The notes beneath the pieces were generated by a model. It saw only the letters and a program-made list of their open reading frames with translations. It made no database searches and was not told the origin of the DNA. From an uncultured Saccharospirillaceae bacterium (GTDB lineage Bacteria > Pseudomonadota > Gammaproteobacteria > Pseudomonadales > Oceanobacteraceae), in the NCBI GenBank assembly GCA_947499545.1, contig CANMOZ010000006.1, positions 124,001-188,000 on the forward strand: DNA of 64,000 nucleotides, written 5' to 3'. Positions 8,769-17,617 of the stretch are shown one piece after another (within the stretch, counting starts at the first letter, position 1; each line of letters opens with the position of its first letter). Both the position numbers and the translations under genes were made by a program.

Positions 8769-8924
8769 TCAAGCAGGCTTTATGGCATCAAACAAATCGA
8801 CTGCTTGGTAGAATGTCTCCCCTAATACTTCTTCTTGAACATCAAACTATACGGCACCTATAGATAGGATGGCAGCATTTGCAGACGTGGCGACTGTTTC
8901 CATATCAAGCATTACATCTTTCAT
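8769..8924 (-). pseudogene. Remnant of a DnaQ/RNase T-type 3'-5' exonuclease
   Basis: Too short and broken for ORF calling. On the minus strand, AGGAAGGAG precedes an ATG at 8924, and the frame reads MKDVMLDMETVATS, then NAAILSIGAV, a TAG stop, and FDVQEEVLGETFYQAVDL before ending at 8769. This matches the N-terminus of phage-type DEDD exonucleases (DLETM.T..NA.I.SIGAV.FD...G..FY). The catalytic Asp-Glu pair of the first Exo motif is there (DMET), but the second and third motifs are gone. It is a dead fragment with a still good ribosome site, lying between two immunity genes. Confidence 0.65.
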
Positions 8925-8998
8925 GGCTCCTTCCTGTCCGTATAGATATTACGACACTTGATCAATCTAGAGTATTACACAGCCTGCGAAGCTTACCC

Positions 8999-9577
8999 CT
9001 AGGCTTCATAATGTTCTGGCTTATGAAAACGGAATCCGGTTAAGTTGGATTTCTCGATTGTTTCCTTAATTAAGTCGTTCACAATAATCACACTAGGCAT
9101 TTCTTTTAATCTAAATATCGGCGGATACTCATCCTCTTCAATCTCCTCAAATATCAATGATTCGATTGAGAAAAACATATCTTTCACAACCGGACACATT
9201 TCAACAATCGATTTATCAATATCTACTATTGAATATATACCTATGATATTCGCGAAATAGTATTTCCCAAGCGTTTTTCCACCTTGAAGATTAGTCAACT
9301 TAACTGGAAAGAACTGTATATTGCTAACATCGAAAGCATCAAATGTTTCTTTTACAGCTTCACTGACAAGCAATCCTGACATTCCGTTTGCAGGTATATT
9401 ATCTTGAGCAAGATCAGCAGGATTTTCTGAGTAAACAAATTCCAAATCATTTGGGATATTCCTATAAACAACTTCCCCTCTGTTTAGATTAAGATCATTC
9501 TCAACTAATACACTGGGCGAGTCATAAATAAACAAGTGATTTTCTGATTCCAATATGGTTTCCATAACCCACAACAT
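8999..9577 (-). CDS. Imm11-like immunity protein, paralogue 3
   Basis: 192 residues, beginning MLWVMETILESENHLFIYD and clearly homologous end to end with the proteins at 9706-10257 and 10523-11101. Shared blocks are LNLNRGEVVYRNIP, NGMSGLLVSEAVKETF, VSNIQFFPVKL, KYYFANIIGIYSIVD, YPPIFRLKEMPSVIIVND and TGFRFHKPE. No signal peptide or membrane helix is present, so it should be cytoplasmic, as expected for immunity to a nuclease. It is acidic and AT-rich, unlike the core of the VgrG gene. The family assignment is from pattern recognition. Confidence 0.72.
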   Translation of the reverse strand: MLWVMETILESENHLFIYDSPSVLVENDLNLNRGEVVYRNIPNDLEFVYSENPADLAQDNIPANGMSGLLVSEAVKETFDAFDVSNIQFFPVKLTNLQGGKTLGKYYFANIIGIYSIVDIDKSIVEMCPVVKDMFFSIESLIFEEIEEDEYPPIFRLKEMPSVIIVNDLIKETIEKSNLTGFRFHKPEHYEA

Positions 9578-9705
9578 ATCAAACTTTAAGACACACTTTC
9601 GTCAACCCCACTAAAAAATCTCCAATCTTATTTTATAGACTCGAAACACTAAGCCAAACGTAAAACCTTACACACCAAAAATATTAAATAGTAAAATCCT
9701 TTGCC

Positions 9706-10257
9706 TCAAAAAAAACGAACACCCGTTATTTTCTCTCTCTCAAATTCTTTTTTTATTACATCTTTAACAACCACAATCATTGGCATTTCTTTTAGACGAA
9801 ACACCGATGGATAATCATCTTCATTCAAATCTTGCAGCACAAGCGAGTCAATATCTTCTATGCTTCCATCATCCGGATCAAGTCTTAATTCTGACCTGCT
9901 TCGGTCAATCAGATTGTATTTACCAACAATATTGGCAAAGTAGTAGCCCCCATAATCTATATCACAACCCACATTAATTAATTGTGTTTTGAAATATTGA
10001 ACGTTGTCAACTTGAAGATTATCCAGAACTCTTCTAAGCTTTTCACTAACAAGCACACCGGTTATATTTGCTGCCACATTATCCCTGGGTGTATCTTTAC
10101 AATCTTCAGAGAACCGATAAATTATAGGATTTGGTATTTTTCTATAAACAACCTCTCCCTCATCAAGGTTCAATCGCTCTTCATTCAAGACTGACGATTC
10201 TTCTTGTATAAACAAATCATCATCATTTTCCAAGCTTGTCTTTATAAACCACAGCAT
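9706..10257 (-). CDS. Imm11-like immunity protein, paralogue 2
   Basis: 183 residues, starting MLWFIKTSLENDDDLFIQE and ending at TGVRFF, so it lacks the final KPE... tail of its sisters. Shared blocks are LNLDEGEVVYRKIP, ITGVLVSEKLRRVL, VDNVQYFKTQL, YYFANIVGKYNLID and YPSVFRLKEMPMIVVVKD. The conserved P after FF in the sisters (QFFPVKL, QYFPVKL) is K here (QYFKTQL). The early stop may be a small deletion or natural variation; everything else is intact. It is presumably cytoplasmic and belongs to the toxin-immunity array. Confidence 0.72.
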   Translation of the reverse strand: MLWFIKTSLENDDDLFIQEESSVLNEERLNLDEGEVVYRKIPNPIIYRFSEDCKDTPRDNVAANITGVLVSEKLRRVLDNLQVDNVQYFKTQLINVGCDIDYGGYYFANIVGKYNLIDRSRSELRLDPDDGSIEDIDSLVLQDLNEDDYPSVFRLKEMPMIVVVKDVIKKEFEREKITGVRFF

Positions 10258-10522
10258 AGATCACCTGCACCAGAAAAAACGAGGGGGTAGGGCATATTGA
10301 ATTTTAACACCCGCACTATTTCTAACTGCTGCGGTCTATATCAACGATATTCATTAGTTTAAAGTTGAGTTACATTTGCCTCACATTCCCACATCCTACC
10401 CCCAAACATCGGTATTAATAAAATATTAAGCTACTAAAGCAGTCCTTACAAAAGCAGTTTTTAATACCTAGAAGATGATGCTCGAAGCTAATTTTAATTA
10501 AACACAGGAAGCTTAAAGGCAA
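10258..10522. other. Spacer within the immunity array with a long-range inverted repeat
   Basis: No coding sequence is seen. gggggtagg at 10283-10291 and cctaccccc at 10395-10403 form a perfect 9-base inverted repeat around about 100 AT-rich bases. Such paired ends can be remnants of a small mobile element or a recombination scar; no transposase is present. Confidence 0.3.
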
Positions 10523-11101
10523 TCAATTTGAATACTCTTCAGGCTTTTGAAACTCAAAGCCAGTTATGCCAGAATTTTCAATCGCCCTTTTAAGATCATC
10601 TTTTACCAAAACCAATCTAGGCTTTTCTTTCATTCTAAAAACAGTAGGATAATCATCTTCATCAAAATCCTTTAATACAAGAGAGTTTATTTCTGTAAGC
10701 AACCCTTCCCGCACATCACTTTCTTCCACATCAGATTTTGTCATATCTACTACCGAATAAATCCCAACGATATTGGCAAATGAATACCCCTCTATTTCCA
10801 TACCACCATCCTCATTAATAAGTTTTACTGGAAAATATTGGATATTATCAACTTCCAAAGAATCAAATAGGCTACGAATTTTTTTACTTACAAGAAGCCC
10901 TGAAACACCATTCCCATAAAGGTTGTCTTGGAGTATATCACTGGGATCTTCTGAAAACCTGTATTCAAGATCCGCTGGAACCTTTTCATAAATCACCTCA
11001 CCACTATTCAAATGCAAACCACTATCAATAAGCATTGTTGGAGCGTTTGAAATCAATAGATGATTTTCAGATTCAATTTTAGCTTCCATTATCCATAGCA
11101 T
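10523..11101 (-). CDS. Imm11-like immunity protein, cognate candidate for the VgrG-AHH toxin
   Basis: 192 residues, MLWIMEAKIESENHLLISN..., the copy immediately downstream of the toxin gene (24 bases between the vgrG stop and this ATG). Family blocks are LHLNSGEVIYEKVP, NGVSGLLVSKKIRSLF, VDNIQYFPVKL, YSFANIVGIYSVVD, YPTVFRMKEKPRLVLVKD and TGFEFQKPE. In polymorphic toxin loci the first gene after the toxin is usually the cognate antidote, so this is the best candidate. It is soluble and acidic, suited to binding a basic nuclease domain in the cytoplasm. The ORF is separated from paralogue 2 by 265 bases. Confidence 0.75.
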   Translation of the reverse strand: MLWIMEAKIESENHLLISNAPTMLIDSGLHLNSGEVIYEKVPADLEYRFSEDPSDILQDNLYGNGVSGLLVSKKIRSLFDSLEVDNIQYFPVKLINEDGGMEIEGYSFANIVGIYSVVDMTKSDVEESDVREGLLTEINSLVLKDFDEDDYPTVFRMKEKPRLVLVKDDLKRAIENSGITGFEFQKPEEYSN

Positions 11102-11125
11102 AATAAAATCTCCAAACTGTTAGTT

Positions 11126-14100
11126 TTACCTTTTTTCTAACTTCAATTTTTTCAATCTAGAAAACGCATATTCCCTTTCTTTTTTAGCATCTTCTCTTAA
11201 ATATAGATCCCAATTATACAGCTTCTTATAGGTTCTTTTAGATAGAGCATCAAGTTTAAAGACCAGGGCTTTTTGTGGTTTTACATTACAAAAATCATCT
11301 TTGCCACACAAATACATCGTCTCCTCATACAAATCTTCCAACCCTTTATATAGATAAACGCCATAATTCTTACTTTCATTAAGCTTATTAGTTTTACCCG
11401 ATTTCTTTCTGCTTGACTTATCTAAGCCAGGATGATTTCCCCTGTGGCACTGTAAATCATGCTGTACAATATCTTCTGGAAAGGAAGGAAAGCATGATCC
11501 GTTTTCTTTGCGATCAATATGATAATCAAGTAGTAATGCATTCTTACCAATTGTTTTACTTTCTTTCATCACAACTGCAGGTATTAAGTGATGTTTTTGA
11601 GTATGATATTCATCACCTTTCAGCTTTGCTGCTGTAGATACGTAGTTGTAGTTACCATGGCGCTTATATTCTTCTTCTGTGGCATAACTCTTTTGCCCAG
11701 GCCCATATAAATCCCATGGTTCTAAACCGGCTTTTGGCCAATCATTCTTATAATTCTTCTTGGTAAAGCTGCCTTTTTTGGGATACTTAATCTTTTTCTT
11801 ATGACCGCCCTTACACCCAACCCAATCGCACTTGTATCGCTTGCCATCATCCTCTGATCCAGAAGACTGGGCGCTTCGATCAGGTCGAGTGCTGTATACT
11901 CTTCCACCCGCCAAAGCTTGCTCTTGTTCACCGGCGTATTTTCTGAGAAGTACAATTAATTCCATTAACACATCGCTGATGTTCGCAACGGCTTTGCCGC
12001 CACGTCTTGCGCTCACAACACCGGTCGCCGCGCCTCCTGCAATAGGACCACCGACACCACCGGCCAAGGTACCTAGTGCGGTACTGGCGCTGACAAAGGC
12101 GCCATCAATCCCCCACTGGGTGCCTTGAGAGGCGGTGATTTCAACGATTTGATCGGGTGGCATGGCTTCGAGTACGCGCATCGGAAGTGACGCGAGAATT
12201 CGTCTGCATTCTTCATCTTTGAGAATCAAGATGAGGATTTCCATCGACTCCGTCATTTCTTCATAACCGGCCTCGGTGCGATCTTTCCATTCCTGAAAAG
12301 CTTTCTCAAGCTCATCGACATCCCCCAAGGCAACGGCCTTGACCATCAGGTCCATATCGATATCCATCTTATCCATAAGCTCGCCAAGCTCACCAAAGTC
12401 AGGGATATACTCTGCAAACCCATTCCCTACACCTGTTGCACCGGCTTTGGCCATCGCCCAACTTTTTTCAAAAAAGTCTAAGTGGTCAAACTTATCTTTC
12501 TCTGCTTTCATGGCTGCCAGCTTTTGCTCAACCTCTTGCTTAAAGAGCTTGCTGATTTTGGGCTTGGGTTTGGTTTTTTGAGTTTCGACGGCTTTGTCAG
12601 CAAATTCTTTGGCAGCGGCTAATACGGCATTATCCAGTTGCTTGTATTTGGATTTAAGTTCTTTATCGGCTTTTTCACGATCCCCTTTTTCATAGAACTG
12701 AATTTTCGCAGGGGCAGCCTCTGGGGCCTCAACAATGCCTTTGCCTTCTTTATCAAGCGTCCCCGTGACCACGGTTTTGGCGGCGTCTTGGAATTCCACT
12801 CTAAAAGGCGCGCCTGCGGCTGGGGTCTGCTCAAGGTCGGGGTAAACCATGGAGAATTCAGCGCGGTAAGGGGTTTTCTTTTGGCGTTTAAAGGGGCGCG
12901 TAGGTGTTAGGGTACTTAAACCCAAATCGCTGTAAGCGGAATCCACGATGTTCATGAGCTGAGCTTTGGTGTGAGCATGCGCCTTGGCGACTTTGCCTTC
13001 GTTTGCTGAATCCGGCTCACAAGCAGGAATCGCTTTTTCAGGAACTGCTGGCTCGGGCTCTATAGGTTCGCCACCAGAATTGTAATAAACATCCTTTCCC
13101 TGAATGCGCATGCCATCAGGGCCAAGGGTGATAAAGTTTTTGCCTGACTTTAATACAATTTCTGATTTTGCTTCGAGTATGAGCTTTTGTCCGGTATTAA
13201 GTGAAATCTCTTTCGCTTCGATGAACAGACTCTCCCCGATCTGAGTTTCGCGCGAGCCTTCAACGACGCTATGAGAATCCTCTTCGACGTGGGTGATGCT
13301 GTTTCCGTCAATGCTGGTGTGCGCATCGCCTTTCACCTCTATGTGTTGATCTTCACCAATTAACTGATGGGAGTCCCCTCGAACCTGCTCTCTTAAATCA
13401 TTTTGTACCAGGGTATCCATATCCTTAGAGCTGTGAATATAGAGTTGTTCCTTTCCTTTGGAGTCATCCATTCTAAATTCATGATGCTTGTCACGTCCTG
13501 GGATACTGGCGGTCTTAATCCCGCTTCTGGCTTTGTGTTTAGGTAACTCCCATGGGGGCGTATTGACAGCATTGTACAAAGAGGCTCGAACAAAGGGCTG
13601 ATTAGGGTCCCCTTGAAAATGCCCAATGAGAACTTCATCGCCAACCCTTGGAATATACTGGGCACCATAACCTTTGCCAGCCCAGGGTTGCAGAACCCTA
13701 AGCCAGCAACTGTCTTTACCGTCTTTTTGTCCTTCACGATCCCAATGAAAGTGAACTTTGACGCGGCCAAACTCATCGCAATACACGTCTTCACCGGGAG
13801 GCCCGACAACAACCGCAGTATCGTTATGGGCAAAGGGGCGCTGCCTCACCGGTATGCGCCAGGCTTTGGCAGAGTCTGATAGGATAAAATCGCAGTGATA
13901 AGAAAAGCCACTTTCATCCCCTTCGCCACTGGCTGAGCTGACATAAGGCTCTAAAGCACCTGGCTGCCGAAGGGTATGTTTAACCGATAATATCAACCAT
14001 GATATGGCTGCAACTTCCGGGCTTTCGTGTTCTGTGATCTTAAGCTTGTATCCTGGTTGCAATGTGACAGAGTCAGTGCGTCCCATCACCGTTGATAGTG

Positions 14101-14953
14101 CAGCTCGTGCGCCTTCCATTTGATGACGAATAGCTTTTTGAGCTTCTGCATTGGTTTTGTAGCGCTGGCCACGGTAATCAAATTGCCTTAACGCAACCTC
14201 TTTGGGGTCACCATCTTCAAGCTGGCTTTGAATATTGAGCCTGGGTTTTTGAAAGTTATACCCTTTGTGTTCAAACTTTCCTGACCCTACTTCATGAGAA
14301 AAGTCCAGATCATAAATACTCTCATGATCGGTTTTAGAGCCTGTGCTGGGTTTGTAAGGCAATGCCCGTGGCAGCATTTGAAAAGATGAGGGATCATCCG
14401 CAATCACTAAGGTCTGGTTCTGAAGGCTGTGTCGCAGATGAATATGCATTCCGTGCTCGGACAAAATCCGGCAAGCATAATCCCAGTCGGTTTCTCCGTA
14501 TTGAACGGTGTATTCCAACGGATCGTAGTTTTGAGTCAGCTCATATTCAATGGCCAGCGGATGTAAATGAACCCCTCTTAATACCCAACGAATCACTTCT
14601 TGAGGTGGATAATTCTGAAAGATACGGTAATCAATACTCAAATTCATGCGTTTAGTGATGGGGACTAACGCGAGCTTGTATAAAAAACAATCCTCAAATT
14701 CAGAATCCAATTGAGTGACGGACTCAATGACACCGTAGACGCGCCGCTTGTCCTGGCGATCCATAAACTCTAATTGAGCTTGTTCTTGTACTAGGTCATG
14801 CGTGTCGAGTGCACTAGAACTTGTAACATCAATATCAAACCTGAAGTGCTCACCGAGCTTTTCTTCCCCATCAAAAGATAAAACGCCTAAGTCGGTTTTT
14901 ACCTTATCAATATACAAGAGTGCTCTCGCCGTATTGGCTGAGTAATCCGTCAT
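11126..14953 (-). CDS. vgrG: Evolved VgrG (type VI secretion spike) with C-terminal AHH nuclease toxin
   Basis: 1275 residues. The first about 640 form a classic VgrG: a Phage_GPD/gp27-like region, then the gp5-like OB fold (FGRVKVHFHWDREGQ, CWLRVLQPWAGKGYGAQYIPRVGDEVLIGHFQGDPNQP) and a repetitive beta-helix needle (DUF2345 type). About 640-1050 is a linker with a Lys/Glu-rich helical stretch and a Gly/Ala-rich hydrophobic patch (VGGPIAGGAATGVV). The last about 150 residues hold KHHLIPAVV, with the His pair at about 1121-1122, plus downstream His/Asn/Cys residues, fitting the AHH branch of HNH/EndoVII nucleases. The 3' quarter is much more AT-rich than the core. No other T6SS structural gene is in the window, so this is an orphan effector module delivered by an apparatus elsewhere. 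Confidence 0.9.
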   Translation of the reverse strand: MTDYSANTARALLYIDKVKTDLGVLSFDGEEKLGEHFRFDIDVTSSSALDTHDLVQEQAQLEFMDRQDKRRVYGVIESVTQLDSEFEDCFLYKLALVPITKRMNLSIDYRIFQNYPPQEVIRWVLRGVHLHPLAIEYELTQNYDPLEYTVQYGETDWDYACRILSEHGMHIHLRHSLQNQTLVIADDPSSFQMLPRALPYKPSTGSKTDHESIYDLDFSHEVGSGKFEHKGYNFQKPRLNIQSQLEDGDPKEVALRQFDYRGQRYKTNAEAQKAIRHQMEGARAALSTVMGRTDSVTLQPGYKLKITEHESPEVAAISWLILSVKHTLRQPGALEPYVSSASGEGDESGFSYHCDFILSDSAKAWRIPVRQRPFAHNDTAVVVGPPGEDVYCDEFGRVKVHFHWDREGQKDGKDSCWLRVLQPWAGKGYGAQYIPRVGDEVLIGHFQGDPNQPFVRASLYNAVNTPPWELPKHKARSGIKTASIPGRDKHHEFRMDDSKGKEQLYIHSSKDMDTLVQNDLREQVRGDSHQLIGEDQHIEVKGDAHTSIDGNSITHVEEDSHSVVEGSRETQIGESLFIEAKEISLNTGQKLILEAKSEIVLKSGKNFITLGPDGMRIQGKDVYYNSGGEPIEPEPAVPEKAIPACEPDSANEGKVAKAHAHTKAQLMNIVDSAYSDLGLSTLTPTRPFKRQKKTPYRAEFSMVYPDLEQTPAAGAPFRVEFQDAAKTVVTGTLDKEGKGIVEAPEAAPAKIQFYEKGDREKADKELKSKYKQLDNAVLAAAKEFADKAVETQKTKPKPKISKLFKQEVEQKLAAMKAEKDKFDHLDFFEKSWAMAKAGATGVGNGFAEYIPDFGELGELMDKMDIDMDLMVKAVALGDVDELEKAFQEWKDRTEAGYEEMTESMEILILILKDEECRRILASLPMRVLEAMPPDQIVEITASQGTQWGIDGAFVSASTALGTLAGGVGGPIAGGAATGVVSARRGGKAVANISDVLMELIVLLRKYAGEQEQALAGGRVYSTRPDRSAQSSGSEDDGKRYKCDWVGCKGGHKKKIKYPKKGSFTKKNYKNDWPKAGLEPWDLYGPGQKSYATEEEYKRHGNYNYVSTAAKLKGDEYHTQKHHLIPAVVMKESKTIGKNALLLDYHIDRKENGSCFPSFPEDIVQHDLQCHRGNHPGLDKSSRKKSGKTNKLNESKNYGVYLYKGLEDLYEETMYLCGKDDFCNVKPQKALVFKLDALSKRTYKKLYNWDLYLREDAKKEREYAFSRLKKLKLEKR

Positions 14954-15169
14954 CGTCTGGCCACACCTTATTCTTGTCTTTGAAGCACTGGGTGCTTATT
15001 TTGTCCGACATTATTCCGATCAATAAGGCGCTTTACAACCAGTTTGGGCTATTTATGTGAGAAAATAAGAAGTAAGGCTAAGTCCAATACGACAAGGTTT
15101 GCTAGAAGAAAATATTAAAAGCAAAGTCAGGTAATAAAGGTGGGTGTCATGCAATCCGCAACGAATTAG

Positions 15170-17617
15170 TTATGGCTGTTTATCAAGCACATATAGGCCA
15201 GCAGCATTAATTTGAATGCCTCCTGTTCCACGTACTTGAAAACCGCCCACGGCTTTATCGCCTGGTTCAACAATAACCGCTTTCACCTCACCCTCAACAC
15301 AACTGGTACAAGGGTGATCCGACCCCGCGGGTCCAGTAATATCGCCATTAAGACTGGTAGAGTGAAACCCAGTATCGGTCAGCTGACCTGAAAAGGTAAT
15401 GTTCCAGCCAACCTCTTCCGTTTCAGATGGCTGCCCAAAATTACTCACACCGCTAATATCGAGTGTACCCGAACGAATACTGTTGTTATCAAAATCAATA
15501 TCAACACTCATATTAACCGTGCGCACATCATAAGACGTTATATCAATCCCGCCTGTTCCCATGCACTGATCGGTATTAATACAATCTAAGGTGCCTTGAT
15601 ATATGGCTGTACCCGTTAATTGAGCCATATCCGCAGGCTCAGCAGCAGCCCAATAAGCGAATCCCTCAAACATGTTTTTCGTTACAGCACTGCCATCTTC
15701 GGTATCGATTGTCGTCACTGGATTGGTTGAATCTAAATCCCATGCACCCCAAATAATGTTGTCTCTTCCACCCACATTTTTTACGATAACATCACAATTG
15801 CTCGTAACACCTGCCCCAGCATCACAGGTTGCCTTGGGCGTATTTCTTCTCGCTAGCAATTCATAGGGGGTATTATCTGATCCGCTGGTATCGGTGGTAA
15901 AAAACACAGGCGTTTTATTACTATCAAAGGAGCCAAAACCAACGTCAACGTCATCTGCGTACGTCCAGCTTAGGTATTCATCTGCAATGCTATATAGGTC
16001 ACCAAGCGCCATTTTGGCTGAAGAAGTGCCTGAAAACCCAGACAACATGACATAGTCAACAAAAAAACTGTCGGTCTCTAAGGATTCAAATTTAATAAAA
16101 TTTGCACCAGCCGTACTGCCAATGGTCGCTTTTAAGGGCACGCTTTGAGCAGAAAATCTTGAATTAAAAGCAAGGGCATAATCATTTACATCGGTGATGT
16201 TTTCGTTGATGACGATGGTCACGGATTGTGGGGAACCTGTACCTCTAATTTCGTAGGTTAATGTAAATTGCAAGTTTGACGATGAAAAATCATAGGTGCT
16301 CACAGCATTAGGTGTAACAAAGGCAGGCTCTTCTGGAATAGCTGGAACCGCAACGGCAACTATTTTTTTTGCATCGTACAGATCCCACTCTCTTTGGGTT
16401 AAACCAACATTTGCGTACGCATTCGTATTGGTTGAAGTGGGTATTCCATTGTAGGGATCATCAAAATTGACCCAACCGTCATCTGTTCCGTCATCTGTTC
16501 CGTCATCTGTTCCGTCATCTGTTCCGTCGTCTGTTCCGTCGTCTGTTCCGTCGTCTGTTCCGTCGTCTGTTCCGTCGTCTGTTCCGTCGTCTGTATCAGG
16601 GCGACTTATTTCTTCAGCTTCTTCTATTGTGCCTTCAACATTACTTTCTCGATTACCTTGGAACTCATCCAAACTGCTGTCCAGCGCAGTTGCACCTTGC
16701 TCAATAGGTTGTGTCTGAATATCAATCACTTCAATTTCTAGACTGGCCACTTCAGCTACAATGGGTTCAGAGCCACCTTCGCCGAAAGAAGTAAGGCTGG
16801 TTGAACTCGACTCAGAGTTATCTGACTGACTGCTACCCGAAGTTCCTTCATTTCCATTCGATGCGGTATCATTATTCTCAGCATCAGATTCATTGTCATT
16901 TCCTGATTCTGAATCAGTACTTTCCCCTTCTTCAGACTCTTCATCATCAACAGCAATTGGAGTAACTCTACTAAGCGAAGGTGGAGGTTTTATGAGGCCT
17001 TGAGGTGCAGAGGTTGGAGACACACGTGAGTAACTGTAATTTGAAGAAAAGCCTAAATCGATAGCGCCAGATTCATTTTCAACTCTAATTCCGCCACTGT
17101 ACACCCCAACCACAAAGGTTTTTCCAGACTCTTGCATCACTTCAAAGTTGGTTCCTCGAATCCCGATACTGGCTGCAGGCGTATTAACTTTGTACGCATT
17201 CGTATTATTTTTACCGATTGCACCTGTAAGGGTTCTAAAACCACCTTTGGCTAAATCCAGTACAGCACGCTCTGACTTAGCACTACCTGACTCAGCTTGC
17301 CGATATGTGGTGATTTTTAATTGGCTATTAGGTTGGAGAGAAACCAATGCTTCATCAATAAACCTCAATTGGGCCCTTCCCTTAGGCCCTGTCAGCAGGG
17401 TTTCACCTTCTACAAATGATGAACGCCTTTTAAGTGGTCTTTTTTGTCCTTCATCATTAACGGCAATCACTTTACCTTTGGCAAAAATGACCATACCCGC
17501 CTTTTCAGCCATGGCGGCTTGAAAAGGCAATATAAGTATAAGAGCCCAACCGATATAATGAATGCGTACTTTTTTACTGCTTATCCAGCACGAAAACACC
17601 CGAGGTATGCACTTCAT
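15170..17617 (-). CDS. FecR-domain protein with Asp-rich repeats and TbpB-like C-terminal barrel (second copy)
   Basis: About 815 residues from an ATG at 17617; a TTG at 17632 is also possible. Either start lies inside the upstream gene, overlapping it by 44-59 bases, so translation is probably coupled. A hydrophobic stretch (GWALILILPFQAAMA) is a likely signal peptide without a lipobox Cys. A FecR domain follows (GPKGRAQLRFIDEALVSLQ, TPAASIGIRGTNFEV), then an acidic low-complexity region with nine DDGT repeats. The C-terminal 170 residues look like a TbpB-type small barrel (VDIDFDNNSIRSGTLDISG, VEGEVKAVIVEPGDKAVGGFQV). The TbpB-like barrel is what SLAM proteins recognise in known cargo, and a SLAM-like gene heads this operon. 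Confidence 0.8.
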   Translation of the reverse strand: MKCIPRVFSCWISSKKVRIHYIGWALILILPFQAAMAEKAGMVIFAKGKVIAVNDEGQKRPLKRRSSFVEGETLLTGPKGRAQLRFIDEALVSLQPNSQLKITTYRQAESGSAKSERAVLDLAKGGFRTLTGAIGKNNTNAYKVNTPAASIGIRGTNFEVMQESGKTFVVGVYSGGIRVENESGAIDLGFSSNYSYSRVSPTSAPQGLIKPPPSLSRVTPIAVDDEESEEGESTDSESGNDNESDAENNDTASNGNEGTSGSSQSDNSESSSTSLTSFGEGGSEPIVAEVASLEIEVIDIQTQPIEQGATALDSSLDEFQGNRESNVEGTIEEAEEISRPDTDDGTDDGTDDGTDDGTDDGTDDGTDDGTDDGTDDGTDDGWVNFDDPYNGIPTSTNTNAYANVGLTQREWDLYDAKKIVAVAVPAIPEEPAFVTPNAVSTYDFSSSNLQFTLTYEIRGTGSPQSVTIVINENITDVNDYALAFNSRFSAQSVPLKATIGSTAGANFIKFESLETDSFFVDYVMLSGFSGTSSAKMALGDLYSIADEYLSWTYADDVDVGFGSFDSNKTPVFFTTDTSGSDNTPYELLARRNTPKATCDAGAGVTSNCDVIVKNVGGRDNIIWGAWDLDSTNPVTTIDTEDGSAVTKNMFEGFAYWAAAEPADMAQLTGTAIYQGTLDCINTDQCMGTGGIDITSYDVRTVNMSVDIDFDNNSIRSGTLDISGVSNFGQPSETEEVGWNITFSGQLTDTGFHSTSLNGDITGPAGSDHPCTSCVEGEVKAVIVEPGDKAVGGFQVRGTGGIQINAAGLYVLDKQP
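16481..16588 (-). repeat. Tandem 12-base repeat (DDGT), nine units
   Basis: Nine consecutive 12-base units (plus-strand form atctgttccgtc or gtctgttccgtc) encode DDGT repeats in the second FecR-domain protein. Four adjoining units carry one third-base variant and the other five carry the other, the pattern of recent stepwise expansion. The length is a multiple of three, so copy-number change keeps the frame. Confidence 0.9.

Noticed and set aside
13393-14655. Several open frames of 88-146 codons on the plus strand or in other frames inside vgrG
   Set aside because: They are shadows of the long vgrG frame in its GC-richer part, with no ribosome sites or family patterns.
8164-14953. A complete T6SS cluster around vgrG
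   Set aside because: No tss, hcp, clpV or PAAR gene is present on either side; only the effector and immunity genes are here.
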